This document shows positions 45,145 through 53,427 of a DNA stretch of 64,000 nt, in pieces. The notes under the pieces were generated by a model. The model saw nothing but the letters and a program-made list of their open reading frames with translations. It was not told the origin of the DNA and searched no databases. Location: positions 124,001 to 188,000 of the forward strand of contig CBDBHZ010000011.1 in NCBI GenBank assembly GCA_965205905.1. Direction: 5' to 3'. The position numbers and the translations under genes are program-made. This DNA is from JAHZMA01 sp965205905 (GTDB lineage Bacteria > Pseudomonadota > Alphaproteobacteria > JABAAW01 > JAHZMA01). Numbering within the stretch: the first letter of the stretch is position 1; each line of letters opens with the position of its first letter.

Positions 45145-46200
45145 TTAAAAATACCCATTATCCTGATAATAGCGCACCGCCCCTTGATGATATTGCAAAC
45201 CTTCAATCAGCAATAAATCGCCGCGCAAATTTTCAGGCATGGTGGCATTCGGGTTGAGGCTACGCAATAATTTTCGGGTACCAGGGTGCCATAACGCCCG
45301 CACCATATCATGCACAAGCTTCTCATCACTCTCTTCGCTGGTAACCCAAACATAGCTGGTGCCCAATGTTAAAGTATTAGAAAATTGATTGGTATAAGAA
45401 TCGGTTAGAATTTGTTGCCTTGTGTAGAAATAAGGCCAATCTTTTAGAATTTTTTCTACCTTTTCAGGATTTAATTCCAAAAAAATGATTTTATGCTCTC
45501 TATCCAAATCACGAATTTCTGGAATCGGGTCTTGCCCCGTCATCACCAATATCTGCACATCATCATTCACCAATGCCGCTTTTGCTTCTTGCGAATTCAA
45601 AAAAACATAATCCACATCAGAATTATCAATATTATAGGCTTGCAAAATACGGTTAAAATGCGTGGCGGCGGTGCGGTCAGCATCAGGCACAAAGGCGATA
45701 ACATTGCCCTGCACATCATCAAACCCATAAATACCGCTTTGTTCATGCACAATAATATGCACAGGCAACGAGGTAACAGGCGCCAGCAAGCGCAATGATT
45801 CGTAAGGATAGCCTTGCATGGAAATCAGCTGATTATTATAAGCGGCATAGACAATATCTAGCGGCAGAATTGCCGATTCTGTTTTTTGCAACACCACCTC
45901 GCGCAATAATTCGATAATGCCTGTGCGGGTGCGCGCCAACGCCACCAGCGAGCGCACACCGCAATGTGTGCTGGTGCAAGAATTTCGGGTTTCATATGGC
46001 AGTGAGATATTGGCGGCAATCGATGAGGATATGGAAAATAGCGCATTGCCCGTCTTAATCGACGCAATCCGCCAAATAATCAGCGTCTCATCTTTTTGTT
46101 GCGCCCATGCTACCATAGAAAAGAGCATTATCAGCACCGATAGCATGATGATGCTACGATGATATATTTTGTTAAAAATTCTTTTGATAAAATAGCGCAT
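45145..46200 (-). CDS. TAXI-family TRAP transporter solute-binding receptor
   Basis: 351 residues. A signal peptide (SVLIMLFSMVAWAQ) and the TAXI fold: the glycine-poor start IIWRIASIKTGNALFSISSS, then GVRSLVALARTRTGI, and the C-terminal LQYHQGAVRYYQDNG motif of the family. It should bind an organic solute in the periplasm. No TRAP membrane subunit is nearby, so its partner is elsewhere or lost. Confidence 0.85.
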   Translation of the reverse strand: MRYFIKRIFNKIYHRSIIMLSVLIMLFSMVAWAQQKDETLIIWRIASIKTGNALFSISSSIAANISLPYETRNSCTSTHCGVRSLVALARTRTGIIELLREVVLQKTESAILPLDIVYAAYNNQLISMQGYPYESLRLLAPVTSLPVHIIVHEQSGIYGFDDVQGNVIAFVPDADRTAATHFNRILQAYNIDNSDVDYVFLNSQEAKAALVNDDVQILVMTGQDPIPEIRDLDREHKIIFLELNPEKVEKILKDWPYFYTRQQILTDSYTNQFSNTLTLGTSYVWVTSEESDEKLVHDMVRALWHPGTRKLLRSLNPNATMPENLRGDLLLIEGLQYHQGAVRYYQDNGYF

Positions 46201-46347
46201 ATTTCATTAATAAAGCAATTCAGGCTTCACTGGCAAATGATTTTTGCAAGATACTTTCCTATAAGCCATTTTCCACCTTTTTTTTTAGGCAATTTTTCTA
46301 TATGACATAATGAAAGTAGTTTTAAAGAAAAATTTAAGGAAAATTTG

Positions 46348-48324
46348 ATGCCAAATATAATCACTCACCAAGCGCGCGCCAATGCGATTCGATTTCTAGC
46401 CATAGATGCGATTGAACAAGCAAATTCAGGACACCCCGGTATGCCAATGGGCATGGCTGATGTTGCCACCGTTTTATATCAAGATTTTTTGCGCTTTAAC
46501 CCGCAAATGCCCCTATGGCATAATCGCGACCGTTTCGTGTTATCGGCAGGGCATGGCTCTATGTTGCTTTACGCCTTGCTTTATTTGAACGGCTATGCGG
46601 ATTGCGATATTGAGCAAATTAAGAATTTTCGGCAATTCGGTTATAAAACCGCAGGACACCCCGAATATGGGCATCTTGGCGGTATAGAAACCACCACTGG
46701 ACCATTAGGGCAAGGGCTTGCCAATGCTGTGGGTATGGCGTTAAGCGAACGTATGCTCAATGCCCGTTTTGGCGATGAGATTATCAATCATCACACTTAC
46801 GTGATTGCAGGCGATGGTTGCCTGATGGAAGGCATTTCGCAAGAGGCGATTTCTTTTGCAGGGCATCAAAATCTCTCAAATCTGATTGTGCTATTTGACG
46901 ATAATGGCATCACCATTGATGGCAACACATCATTAAGCACGTCCGAAGATACCGTTGCGCGATTCGAAGCTTGCGGTTTTGATAGTCAGCAAATTGATGG
47001 GCATCATCCCGAACAGATTCATAACGCCATCAGCAAAGCCAAACAAAGCAATAAGCCATCACTGATTTGCTGTAAAACCCATATCGGCTATGGGTCGCCA
47101 AACAGGCAAGATACATCAAAAGCGCATGGCGCGGCATTAGGTGCGGACGAGATTAAATTGGTGCGCGAAAAACTAGATTGGCAACATGCGCCTTTTGACA
47201 TTCCAAGTGATATTTTAGAAGATTGGCGCAAAATTGGCAGACAATATCAGCAGGAATGCGAGAAATCTTGCGCGACATTAAACGCGCTTACGGGTGAGAC
47301 AAAACAACAATGGCAGGCATTAAGCACCGATACGCATCAGCAGGCTTGCGACACTGCGTTATTATCGCTGAAGCAACAATGGCTTGATGAGATGCCCGAA
47401 ATCGCCACCCGTAAGGCGAGCGAGATTGTGCTTAACGCGCTGAACACCTCAAATCCGCGCTTGATTGGTGGTTCTGCCGATTTAACGGGGTCTAACAATA
47501 CCAGAGCCAAAGCTCAGCAAGTGATTGATAAAGATAATTATGCGGGCGACTATATCAATTACGGCATTCGCGAGCATGGCATGGCGGCGATTATGAATGG
47601 CATGGCGTTGCATGGGCATTTTATCCCTTATGGTGGCACATTTTTGGTGTTTTCCGATTATATGCGTCCATCAATCAGGCTTTCGGCAATTATGAAGCAA
47701 AAGGTGATTTATGTGCTTACCCATGATTCGATTGGCGTTGGCGAAGATGGCCCTACCCATCAGCCAGTAGAACAGTTGCCCTCTTTGCGTTTGATTCCAA
47801 ATTTATTGGTGTTGCGCCCTGCCGATATGATTGAAACGGCGGAATGTTGGCAAATCGCACTTGATTATGATGGCCCATCGGCACTGATATTATCACGGCA
47901 GAATCTCACCCCGATTAACCGCGAAACAGTGGCGGAAAATCAATCTGTGCAGGGTGGTTATCTGACGCATAAGGTTGATGCACCCGATGTAACTCTGATT
48001 GCCAGCGGTTCGGAAGTCTCGCTTGCGATTAAGGCGGCGGCATTATTGGCGGGCGATAATATCAATGCCAATGTGGTTTCAATGCCAGTATTGGAATGTT
48101 TCAATCAGCTTGATGAAAGTCAGCGCGAGGCGATTTTGGGCGATAGTCCACGTTTTGTGATTGAAGCGGCAATCGCGCAAGGTTGGGGTGATTATGGCAT
48201 CAAACCTGAAAATATGATTGCGATGAACGGCTTCGGACAAGCAGGCAAAGGCGATGATGTATTTAACCATTACGGCTTCACGCCTGAGAAGGTGGCGAGT
48301 AGGGTGAAGAACACGCTTCGTTAG
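46348..48324 (+). CDS. tkt: Transketolase
   Basis: 658 residues from ATG 46348 (a TTG one codon earlier). AAGGAAAA lies upstream. Thiamine-diphosphate motif GDGCLMEGISQEA through the FDDN metal site, substrate loops NSGHPGMPMGMADVA and SAGHGSMLLYALL, a pyrimidine domain with YGIREHGMAAIMNG, and THDSIGVGEDGPTHQPVEQL. It moves two-carbon units in the pentose phosphate pathway. It is a single gene, divergent from the TAXI gene. Confidence 0.97.
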   Translation: MPNIITHQARANAIRFLAIDAIEQANSGHPGMPMGMADVATVLYQDFLRFNPQMPLWHNRDRFVLSAGHGSMLLYALLYLNGYADCDIEQIKNFRQFGYKTAGHPEYGHLGGIETTTGPLGQGLANAVGMALSERMLNARFGDEIINHHTYVIAGDGCLMEGISQEAISFAGHQNLSNLIVLFDDNGITIDGNTSLSTSEDTVARFEACGFDSQQIDGHHPEQIHNAISKAKQSNKPSLICCKTHIGYGSPNRQDTSKAHGAALGADEIKLVREKLDWQHAPFDIPSDILEDWRKIGRQYQQECEKSCATLNALTGETKQQWQALSTDTHQQACDTALLSLKQQWLDEMPEIATRKASEIVLNALNTSNPRLIGGSADLTGSNNTRAKAQQVIDKDNYAGDYINYGIREHGMAAIMNGMALHGHFIPYGGTFLVFSDYMRPSIRLSAIMKQKVIYVLTHDSIGVGEDGPTHQPVEQLPSLRLIPNLLVLRPADMIETAECWQIALDYDGPSALILSRQNLTPINRETVAENQSVQGGYLTHKVDAPDVTLIASGSEVSLAIKAAALLAGDNINANVVSMPVLECFNQLDESQREAILGDSPRFVIEAAIAQGWGDYGIKPENMIAMNGFGQAGKGDDVFNHYGFTPEKVASRVKNTLR

Positions 48325-48329
48325 TGGTG

Positions 48330-48800
48330 GGTAGGTGCGATACTCTCCGCCCTCGTGTTGAGTAACCGAGACTCACTCCACCACCAGTGTTGAGTAACCT
48401 CTGCCGTCATTCCCGCCCGCTGTCCCGATAGGGCAGCGTATAAGAGCGGGAATCCATATTGGCGAGGTTTACCTCGCCTCCGAAATACAGGCTTTGTATT
48501 GAGCATCTAGCGACACGCAGCACCATCTTTCGTGTTAAGCAACAGCAACCCACACTACCGACAGTATTGAGTATGGCGGGAGGATTATCAAGGAGGGTTC
48601 TGGCAAGAGGCGTCTGCTTGGCAAATTGTCCCACGGACAAAAATTTGACAAGCGCGCATCGAGAAGCCAGCCCGCACCCCCCTTGATACATAGAGCCCAA
48701 GTCGCAAAGCCCCCCATATAAAAATGTGATGAGACACGCACGGTTTTTGTGTTGACGAATCTAACAACACACTCCACCTGCGTGTTGAGCAACCGCGAGG
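48330..48800. repeat. Mosaic intergenic repeat, copy 7
   Basis: The longest copy. It holds GTATTGAGCATCTAGCGACA-type blocks, the TTGTCCCACGGACAA interior block (48596-48690), GGCGGGAGGATTATCAAGG, GCAAAGCCCCCCATATAAAA, and the GACGAATCTAACAACACAC module. A separate palindrome (48404-48455) is nested at its left. No gene is seen here. Confidence 0.75.
48404..48480. repeat. GTCATTCCCGC palindromic repeat plus hairpin
   Basis: GTCATTCCCGC and GCGGGAATCCA form the arms of an inverted repeat, a type found dispersed in many proteobacterial genomes. A perfect GGCGAGG-TTTA-CCTCGCC hairpin follows at about 48461-48478. Confidence 0.65.
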
Positions 48801-48805
48801 TTTTA

Positions 48806-49399
48806 TTATTCTAGTATGATATTGTTTTCTTTGAGGTGGTTTTTGACATAATCTAACGCTTCAAGACATTCTGGTTTGGTCGAATTTTCTTCTGTTCTTT
48901 TGAGTCTGTCGGCAATGGTTGATGTCCCTGAATTATTTTCATATTCACTTTCATATACTTGATAAGAATCTTTCGCATTCCAATCCACGCCACTATCAAT
49001 CAATAATTTTACAATATCTAAATAAAAATTTCTATCATCAGCATCATCTATGTAATCATCATTTTCACATGTACGAAATATATAAGATATAGGGGTATAT
49101 GAATAGCCATATTCACCGTCGTCACCGAAGTTAACTTTTTTATTTGAGTTGGCACCTTGTGCAATTAAATTTTCTAATTTTAAGATTGCTTTTGGAATAT
49201 CCATATCATAATCAAGCCCATAACCATTCCCATAACCATAATGTGTCATGTCCAAAAAAAGCTTGTAGAATAAAGGTTGCAGATTAGCTTTTTTAGCTTT
49301 TTCAGTTTCTGTTGTAAGGTCACTCTGTATCACCATAAATACAACATATGCTAGAATAACAAACAGCAAAAAAGATATGGTAAGATGCTTTAATTTCAT
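48806..49399 (-). CDS. Membrane-anchored ankyrin-like protein, function unknown
   Basis: 197 residues. A signal anchor (LTISFLLFVILAYVVFMVI) is followed by a soluble part with one or two ankyrin-like repeats (YTPISYIF, then DIVKLLIDSGVDWNAKDSY). It has unusual acidic, Tyr-rich loops. It is low in GC, sits between repeats and lies upstream of RNA copy 3. It is isolated from core genes, so it is probably acquired. No specific function is claimed. Confidence 0.6.
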   Translation of the reverse strand: MKLKHLTISFLLFVILAYVVFMVIQSDLTTETEKAKKANLQPLFYKLFLDMTHYGYGNGYGLDYDMDIPKAILKLENLIAQGANSNKKVNFGDDGEYGYSYTPISYIFRTCENDDYIDDADDRNFYLDIVKLLIDSGVDWNAKDSYQVYESEYENNSGTSTIADRLKRTEENSTKPECLEALDYVKNHLKENNIILE

Positions 49400-49443
49400 C
49401 TTACCATATTAAGTTATAGGAAAAAAATTGTCAAATTTTATTT

Positions 49444-49631
49444 AGGTGGACAAGGGTTACAGCATCGCTAGTGTTAAACACAGCGGTGGGGGGTATGGGG
49501 GGCGTCTTGGCAAGGGAGCGGGCTTCTGCCTCGCGACCGAGAAGCCAAGTCGCAAAGCCCCCCATATAAAAATGTGATGAGACAGGCACGGTTTTTGTGC
49601 TGACGAATCTTGAAACACGCTCTACCATCAT
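49444..49631. repeat. Mosaic intergenic repeat, copy 8
   Basis: It lies between the ankyrin-like gene and RNA copy 3: ACAGCGGTGGGGGGTATGGG, an interior CTCGCGACCGAGAAGCC block, GCAAAGCCCCCCATATAAAA and the GACGAATCTTGAAACACGC module that joins the RNA terminator. Confidence 0.75.
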
Positions 49632-49665
49632 AAAAAACACCCCTCATCACAGATGATGAGGGGTG
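49632..49665 (-). terminator. Rho-independent terminator of RNA copy 3
   Basis: Inverted repeat CACCCCTCATCA/TGATGAGGGGTG with T6 in the direction of transcription (AAAAAA at 49632-49637 on the + strand). Confidence 0.85.
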
Positions 49666-49985
49666 AGTGAGTCGCGCCGTTTTCTTATGTTAGCGGTTAT
49701 GAACCAAATAAGCGTTTCATCAATACCGTTACGGCATCAACAAAAAAGCTACTAGAAACTCTAGTAGCTGGGAATTCGTAACCGTCGATTATAACAATAA
49801 AACGGCGCGATGCTTTTTGGCATCGAAACGCTTGGACATATAGCACCGCCTCCCAGCCAAAGCTGAAAAGGGCGCACCCATGACGCAATATTGCAATGTA
49901 ATGAAAAATGCGTCAATCACGGTTGATGCAACCGTGTTATAATCGGAGTTTACGAAGCCCCACGCTAGAAAATCATTCAGGCGAT
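49632..49985 (-). ncRNA. Unrecognised structured RNA, copy 3, with short internal ORF
   Basis: The same architecture as copies 1 and 2: CACGGTTG-CAT-CAACCGTG (perfect here), TGACGCA/TGCGTCA, CAGC/GCTG, CGATGC/GCATCG, CTACTAGA/TCTAGTAG, and the terminal hairpin. GGGAGGCGG precedes ATG 49840, which opens MSKRFDAKKHRAVLLL (stop at 49790). The promoter start lies about 45 bp beyond the 3' end of ptuB, both on the minus strand. Read-through from the Septu genes would enter this RNA. Confidence 0.65.
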
Positions 49986-49991
49986 AGGGTG

Positions 49992-50020
49992 ATTGTATAA
50001 GGGTAAGGGTGAAAATGCAA
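49992..50020 (-). promoter_or_regulatory. Promoter of structured RNA copy 3
   Basis: On the minus strand: TTGCAT (50020-50015), 17-nt spacer, TACAAT (49997-49992). It matches the promoters of copies 1 and 2. Confidence 0.78.
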
Positions 50021-50064
50021 GGAATATTTGTGAGTAACAGTGGAGGGCTAGGCTTGTCAAATTA

Positions 50065-50910
50065 TTATAATTTATTTTCCCAACCCATATTACAAAACTG
50101 CTCACTTTCTGAAAGGCATTCATACAAAGCAGATATCCAAGAATTTTTATTAATCTTACTCCGACTTTTATATTCTAGTTTTAAATCTTCTTGAACTTCT
50201 CCTGCACCACCGTTTTTATGAATTTCTTTAAAACGATGTTTTCTGTTTGATATTTCTCTTCCAGCTTGACTGCCATATCTATTATGCAAATTTAATTTAT
50301 TCATTTCAAATTCAAGCCGTTTTTTTAATATAGAATTAGTCATCTCTCTTATAAAAAACGAAATAACAGGCGCATTTTCTGGAAAATAGATGGAAGCTTT
50401 TAGCCATAGTTCATTGTCAACACATGCCTCATAATATGGATGAATAAAACTATTTTCAACATTTTTAGAAAAATAATCTGTTTTTGCTTGATTGCAACGA
50501 TGGCAAGATGGTACTAAATTTATTGGATTTATTGCAAATTCTGCGAATATACTTTTAGGCAAAAAATGGTCAAGCTCCAACGCTTCTTCATACGAACAAA
50601 AACAACAATCTTTTTGTTTGCCTCTACTTAAAATTTTATCATAAACATTACGTGCAGGACTGCCTTTTGCTAACATTTTATCTTTGTAAAGGCCGATAAA
50701 TTCATTTTTTATATCACCATCTGCTGAAGTGAAAATACTTTTAATTTGATGCCCCTGAATGTTTCGCATCATATTATCATAATCGTTAGTAGCTTGATTG
50801 ACCGAATTTTTGTGGTTTTTTAATTTTGACTGAATAGGTTCTTGCCTAGAGTTTATACAGTTATTAAGAATTTCATTAAAATCAAATTCAGGTTTTGGCA
50901 AACTACGCAT
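50065..50910 (-). CDS. ptuB: HNH endonuclease, Septu PtuB-like
   Basis: 281 residues from ATG 50910, 4 nt after the ptuA stop, so probably coupled. A longer frame upstream is rejected. The HNH core has CCFCSYEEALELDHFLPKS then NLVPSCHRCNQAKTDYF (near 135-180), with two CxxC zinc pairs and the catalytic His in LDH. N- and C-terminal helical parts flank it. In Septu, PtuB is the DNA-cutting subunit recruited by PtuA. The gene pair and motifs support the call; no reverse transcriptase is present, so it is not part of a retron. Confidence 0.85.
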   Translation of the reverse strand: MRSLPKPEFDFNEILNNCINSRQEPIQSKLKNHKNSVNQATNDYDNMMRNIQGHQIKSIFTSADGDIKNEFIGLYKDKMLAKGSPARNVYDKILSRGKQKDCCFCSYEEALELDHFLPKSIFAEFAINPINLVPSCHRCNQAKTDYFSKNVENSFIHPYYEACVDNELWLKASIYFPENAPVISFFIREMTNSILKKRLEFEMNKLNLHNRYGSQAGREISNRKHRFKEIHKNGGAGEVQEDLKLEYKSRSKINKNSWISALYECLSESEQFCNMGWENKL

Positions 50911-50914
50911 TTTT

Positions 50915-52453
50915 TTAATCACGTGCACTATTGGAAATGATTGACCGCGCAATGGCACGCCCTTCTGAACCTATTTTATTATCAAATTTTTGCATAAAAC
51001 TATCGAATGTTTTATTCGTATTTTCATCTGATTGGAGATAATCATTTATCGTTTTGTAAAATCCGCTATTCTCCAACTCTAAACGAAACACATCTCTGGT
51101 AAGAGTATCTATATTCTCGCCATATGTCTCAATTTCAAGACGGCTTAAATTATATTGCTCGCCAACACGTGTAATTTTTGTAACACATGATTTGGGCACT
51201 TCTTGTAACACAATAGGGGAATGAGTAGCTATCAATGCAACACCATTTCTATTAATTAAAAGGTACGAAATAGCTCTGATAAATGATGAAAGTAAAGGAG
51301 GATGTAAATGGTTTTCTGGTTCATCAATAATAACCAATGTTTTTTCATTAACTAATTCTACTAATTTGGTAATTGTGAGTATAATAATTTTATGTCCTGA
51401 ACTTAACTCATCAAAAATTTGTATAATTTTTTCTGTTGCATCACTGTGATTTATTAATTCATTCAATTTATATTCTTGCAAAATTGGGTCAGAATTTAAT
51501 ATGTCAATTATCTTTATCCATCGCTCTCTCCGTGTTACTGCTAAACAATTAACAATAGATTCTTTAAAATCATTTTTTAATTGTTCTGGTGATTTAAAGC
51601 CATCACCTGTTTGTGTTTTTAAGCCAACATATTGGCAAGGAATACTGTTACGATGCGCGTTATTACGCGCAGGTTTAAAATTATCAAAAGCACTAAAAAC
51701 AACTGTTACTAAATTTGTAAACCGTTCATGTTCAAAATCAGTCCATATTATCTCTTTATTATCGTCGCTTATCCCTATAAAATTGATAGTCCCCTTTTGG
51801 CTTATCTTTGCAGGCTCATCGGTCTTAGTCAGTTCATCAATAATTCCTGATAGAATACGTGTTTTACCGACACCATTTCTGCCAATCAATACATGCACAT
51901 TAGTAGGTGGGGTAGATTCAGGCTCAACTTGTACGTCAATTTGCGTTTGTTCATCATCATTTAAATAATATTGAAAATGGTAAGGCGTTAGCTTCATCTT
52001 CCCTCTTAAGATACTATAAAATACTAATGAAATTTCGCGTTGGGTTACATGACGGAGTAATGATATAGTCATAGCGCGTTCATTTTCATTCTTATCGTAA
52101 ATATCTCTATTAAACACACAATCTTGCAAAGATACTAAAATATTTTTTCTAATATTTTCGGGCAATGCCATTAATTCTTCATAATAACTTTGTCCACCTA
52201 GCGAACAATATTCTTCTGGTAATCTATCAAAATATTTATTAGGCATTGGGGTATAACCAGTCCTTTGCCCCTGCTTCATAATGTGAAGGTAACCAATATT
52301 AATTTTTTCAGAATCGCTATTAATGTAAACTAATGCAAAGCTGGTTCTAAAACCAAAATCATCCCAATCATCCTTTAAGAGGTGGCAAGTATTAGGTTTT
52401 TTATCACTAGTAGCACCTGTAATAAATTGTAATTTGTTATCATCATCTACCAT
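50915..52453 (-). CDS. ptuA: AAA ATPase, Septu PtuA-like
   Basis: 512 residues from ATG 52453, chosen because AGGGAGAG lies upstream; an ATG seven codons earlier is the alternative. The N-terminal part has YFDRLPEEYCSLGGQSYYEE and ILVSLQDCVFN, typical of PtuA. Walker A is LIGRNGVGKTR, Walker B TLVIIDEPENHLHP, and the switch ATHSP. It should form ATP-regulated oligomers that hold PtuB inactive until infection. It forms a two-gene unit with ptuB, bordered by mosaic repeats and RNA copy 3. Confidence 0.88.
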   Translation of the reverse strand: MVDDDNKLQFITGATSDKKPNTCHLLKDDWDDFGFRTSFALVYINSDSEKINIGYLHIMKQGQRTGYTPMPNKYFDRLPEEYCSLGGQSYYEELMALPENIRKNILVSLQDCVFNRDIYDKNENERAMTISLLRHVTQREISLVFYSILRGKMKLTPYHFQYYLNDDEQTQIDVQVEPESTPPTNVHVLIGRNGVGKTRILSGIIDELTKTDEPAKISQKGTINFIGISDDNKEIIWTDFEHERFTNLVTVVFSAFDNFKPARNNAHRNSIPCQYVGLKTQTGDGFKSPEQLKNDFKESIVNCLAVTRRERWIKIIDILNSDPILQEYKLNELINHSDATEKIIQIFDELSSGHKIIILTITKLVELVNEKTLVIIDEPENHLHPPLLSSFIRAISYLLINRNGVALIATHSPIVLQEVPKSCVTKITRVGEQYNLSRLEIETYGENIDTLTRDVFRLELENSGFYKTINDYLQSDENTNKTFDSFMQKFDNKIGSEGRAIARSIISNSARD

Positions 52454-52609
52454 ATTCAAAACTCTCCCTCTCATTTTGAAATTATATTATATATTTTTGA
52501 TAGAGTAGAAATTATGCCATGCAGAGTTGGAATAAGCAAGTGATATACAGAAAAAATACAGAGCAGAAATATCCGTCATTGTAATACTAAAAATTGCGCG
52601 TATTAGTGG

Positions 52610-52800
52610 TGTGTAACATATAATGAGGTGCGCGTTTCAAGATTCGTCAATACTACCATCTAGCGTGTCTTATCACATTATAATATGGGGGGCTTTGCGA
52701 CATACGCTGTGCTGATTCTGGCGGTGCGCCAATCAGCTCGCGATGACGCCCCCCATACCCCCCACCGCTGTATTTCAAAACTGGCAGAGGAGTGTGGTTT
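52610..52800. repeat. Mosaic intergenic repeat, copy 9
   Basis: GCGTTTCAAGATTCGTCAAT, then CACATTATAATATGGGGGGC, the GGCGGTGCGCCAATCAGC interior block (shared with copy 3) and CCCCCACCGCTGTATTTC. It marks the border between the Septu module and core genes. The 52475-52609 stretch just before it shows nothing else. Confidence 0.75.
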
Positions 52801-52809
52801 CATGCGGAA

Positions 52810-53421
52810 CTAATGCGAAAATATATCAATATCCTCGTAGCCTGCTTGGTCTAATGCGGCGCGGATTGGCAAGAACGCAAAGCTGGCTTCGGCAAGTTGT
52901 GTGCGGTTTTCACGCTTCAGCATATCGGATAATTTATCGCGCAACTGATGCAGATATAGCACATCTTGCGCCGCGTATTTTAACTGGGCATCGGTTAATT
53001 TCTCCGCGCCCCAATCCGAACTTTGCATCGTCTTATCAAGCGTAATATCCAGCAATTCACGGCACAAATCGGCAAGCCCATGCTTATCAGTATAGGTTCG
53101 CACCAATTTTGACGCAATTTTGGTGCAGAATAACGGTTGCGCCATCACGCCCAAATGCCAATGCAATGTGGCAATATCAAAACGCGCATAGTGATAGAGT
53201 TTCAGACGGCTATTATCGCCCAACATATTTTTGAGATTCACAGGCTCAACCCCACGTTTGATTTGCACCAAATGGCACACCCCATCGCCCGACGATAATT
53301 GCACCAAACAGAGACGGTCACGGCGCATTCTTAGCCCCATCGTTTCGGTATCCACCGCAATTTGATTGCCTAAATCCAGATTTTCGGGAATATCGCCCTG
53401 ATAAAATTTAATATCCATCAT
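52810..53421 (-). CDS. RNase D-like 3'-5' exonuclease
   Basis: 203 residues, a DEDDy exonuclease without the HRDC domains of full RNase D; this short form is common in alphaproteobacteria. Motifs: Exo I AVDTETMGLRM (Asp, Glu), Exo II YHYARFDIATL (Asp), Exo III LKYAAQDVLYL (Tyr, Asp). It probably trims RNA 3' ends. It lies just downstream of the fumarase gene on the same strand. Confidence 0.92.
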   Translation of the reverse strand: MMDIKFYQGDIPENLDLGNQIAVDTETMGLRMRRDRLCLVQLSSGDGVCHLVQIKRGVEPVNLKNMLGDNSRLKLYHYARFDIATLHWHLGVMAQPLFCTKIASKLVRTYTDKHGLADLCRELLDITLDKTMQSSDWGAEKLTDAQLKYAAQDVLYLHQLRDKLSDMLKRENRTQLAEASFAFLPIRAALDQAGYEDIDIFSH

Positions 53422-53427
53422 GTTTCC

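Noticed and set aside
49632..52453. Retron (structured RNA plus PtuAB, as in Ec78-type retrons)
   Set aside because: There is no reverse transcriptase in or near the locus, and the same RNA occurs beside unrelated systems.
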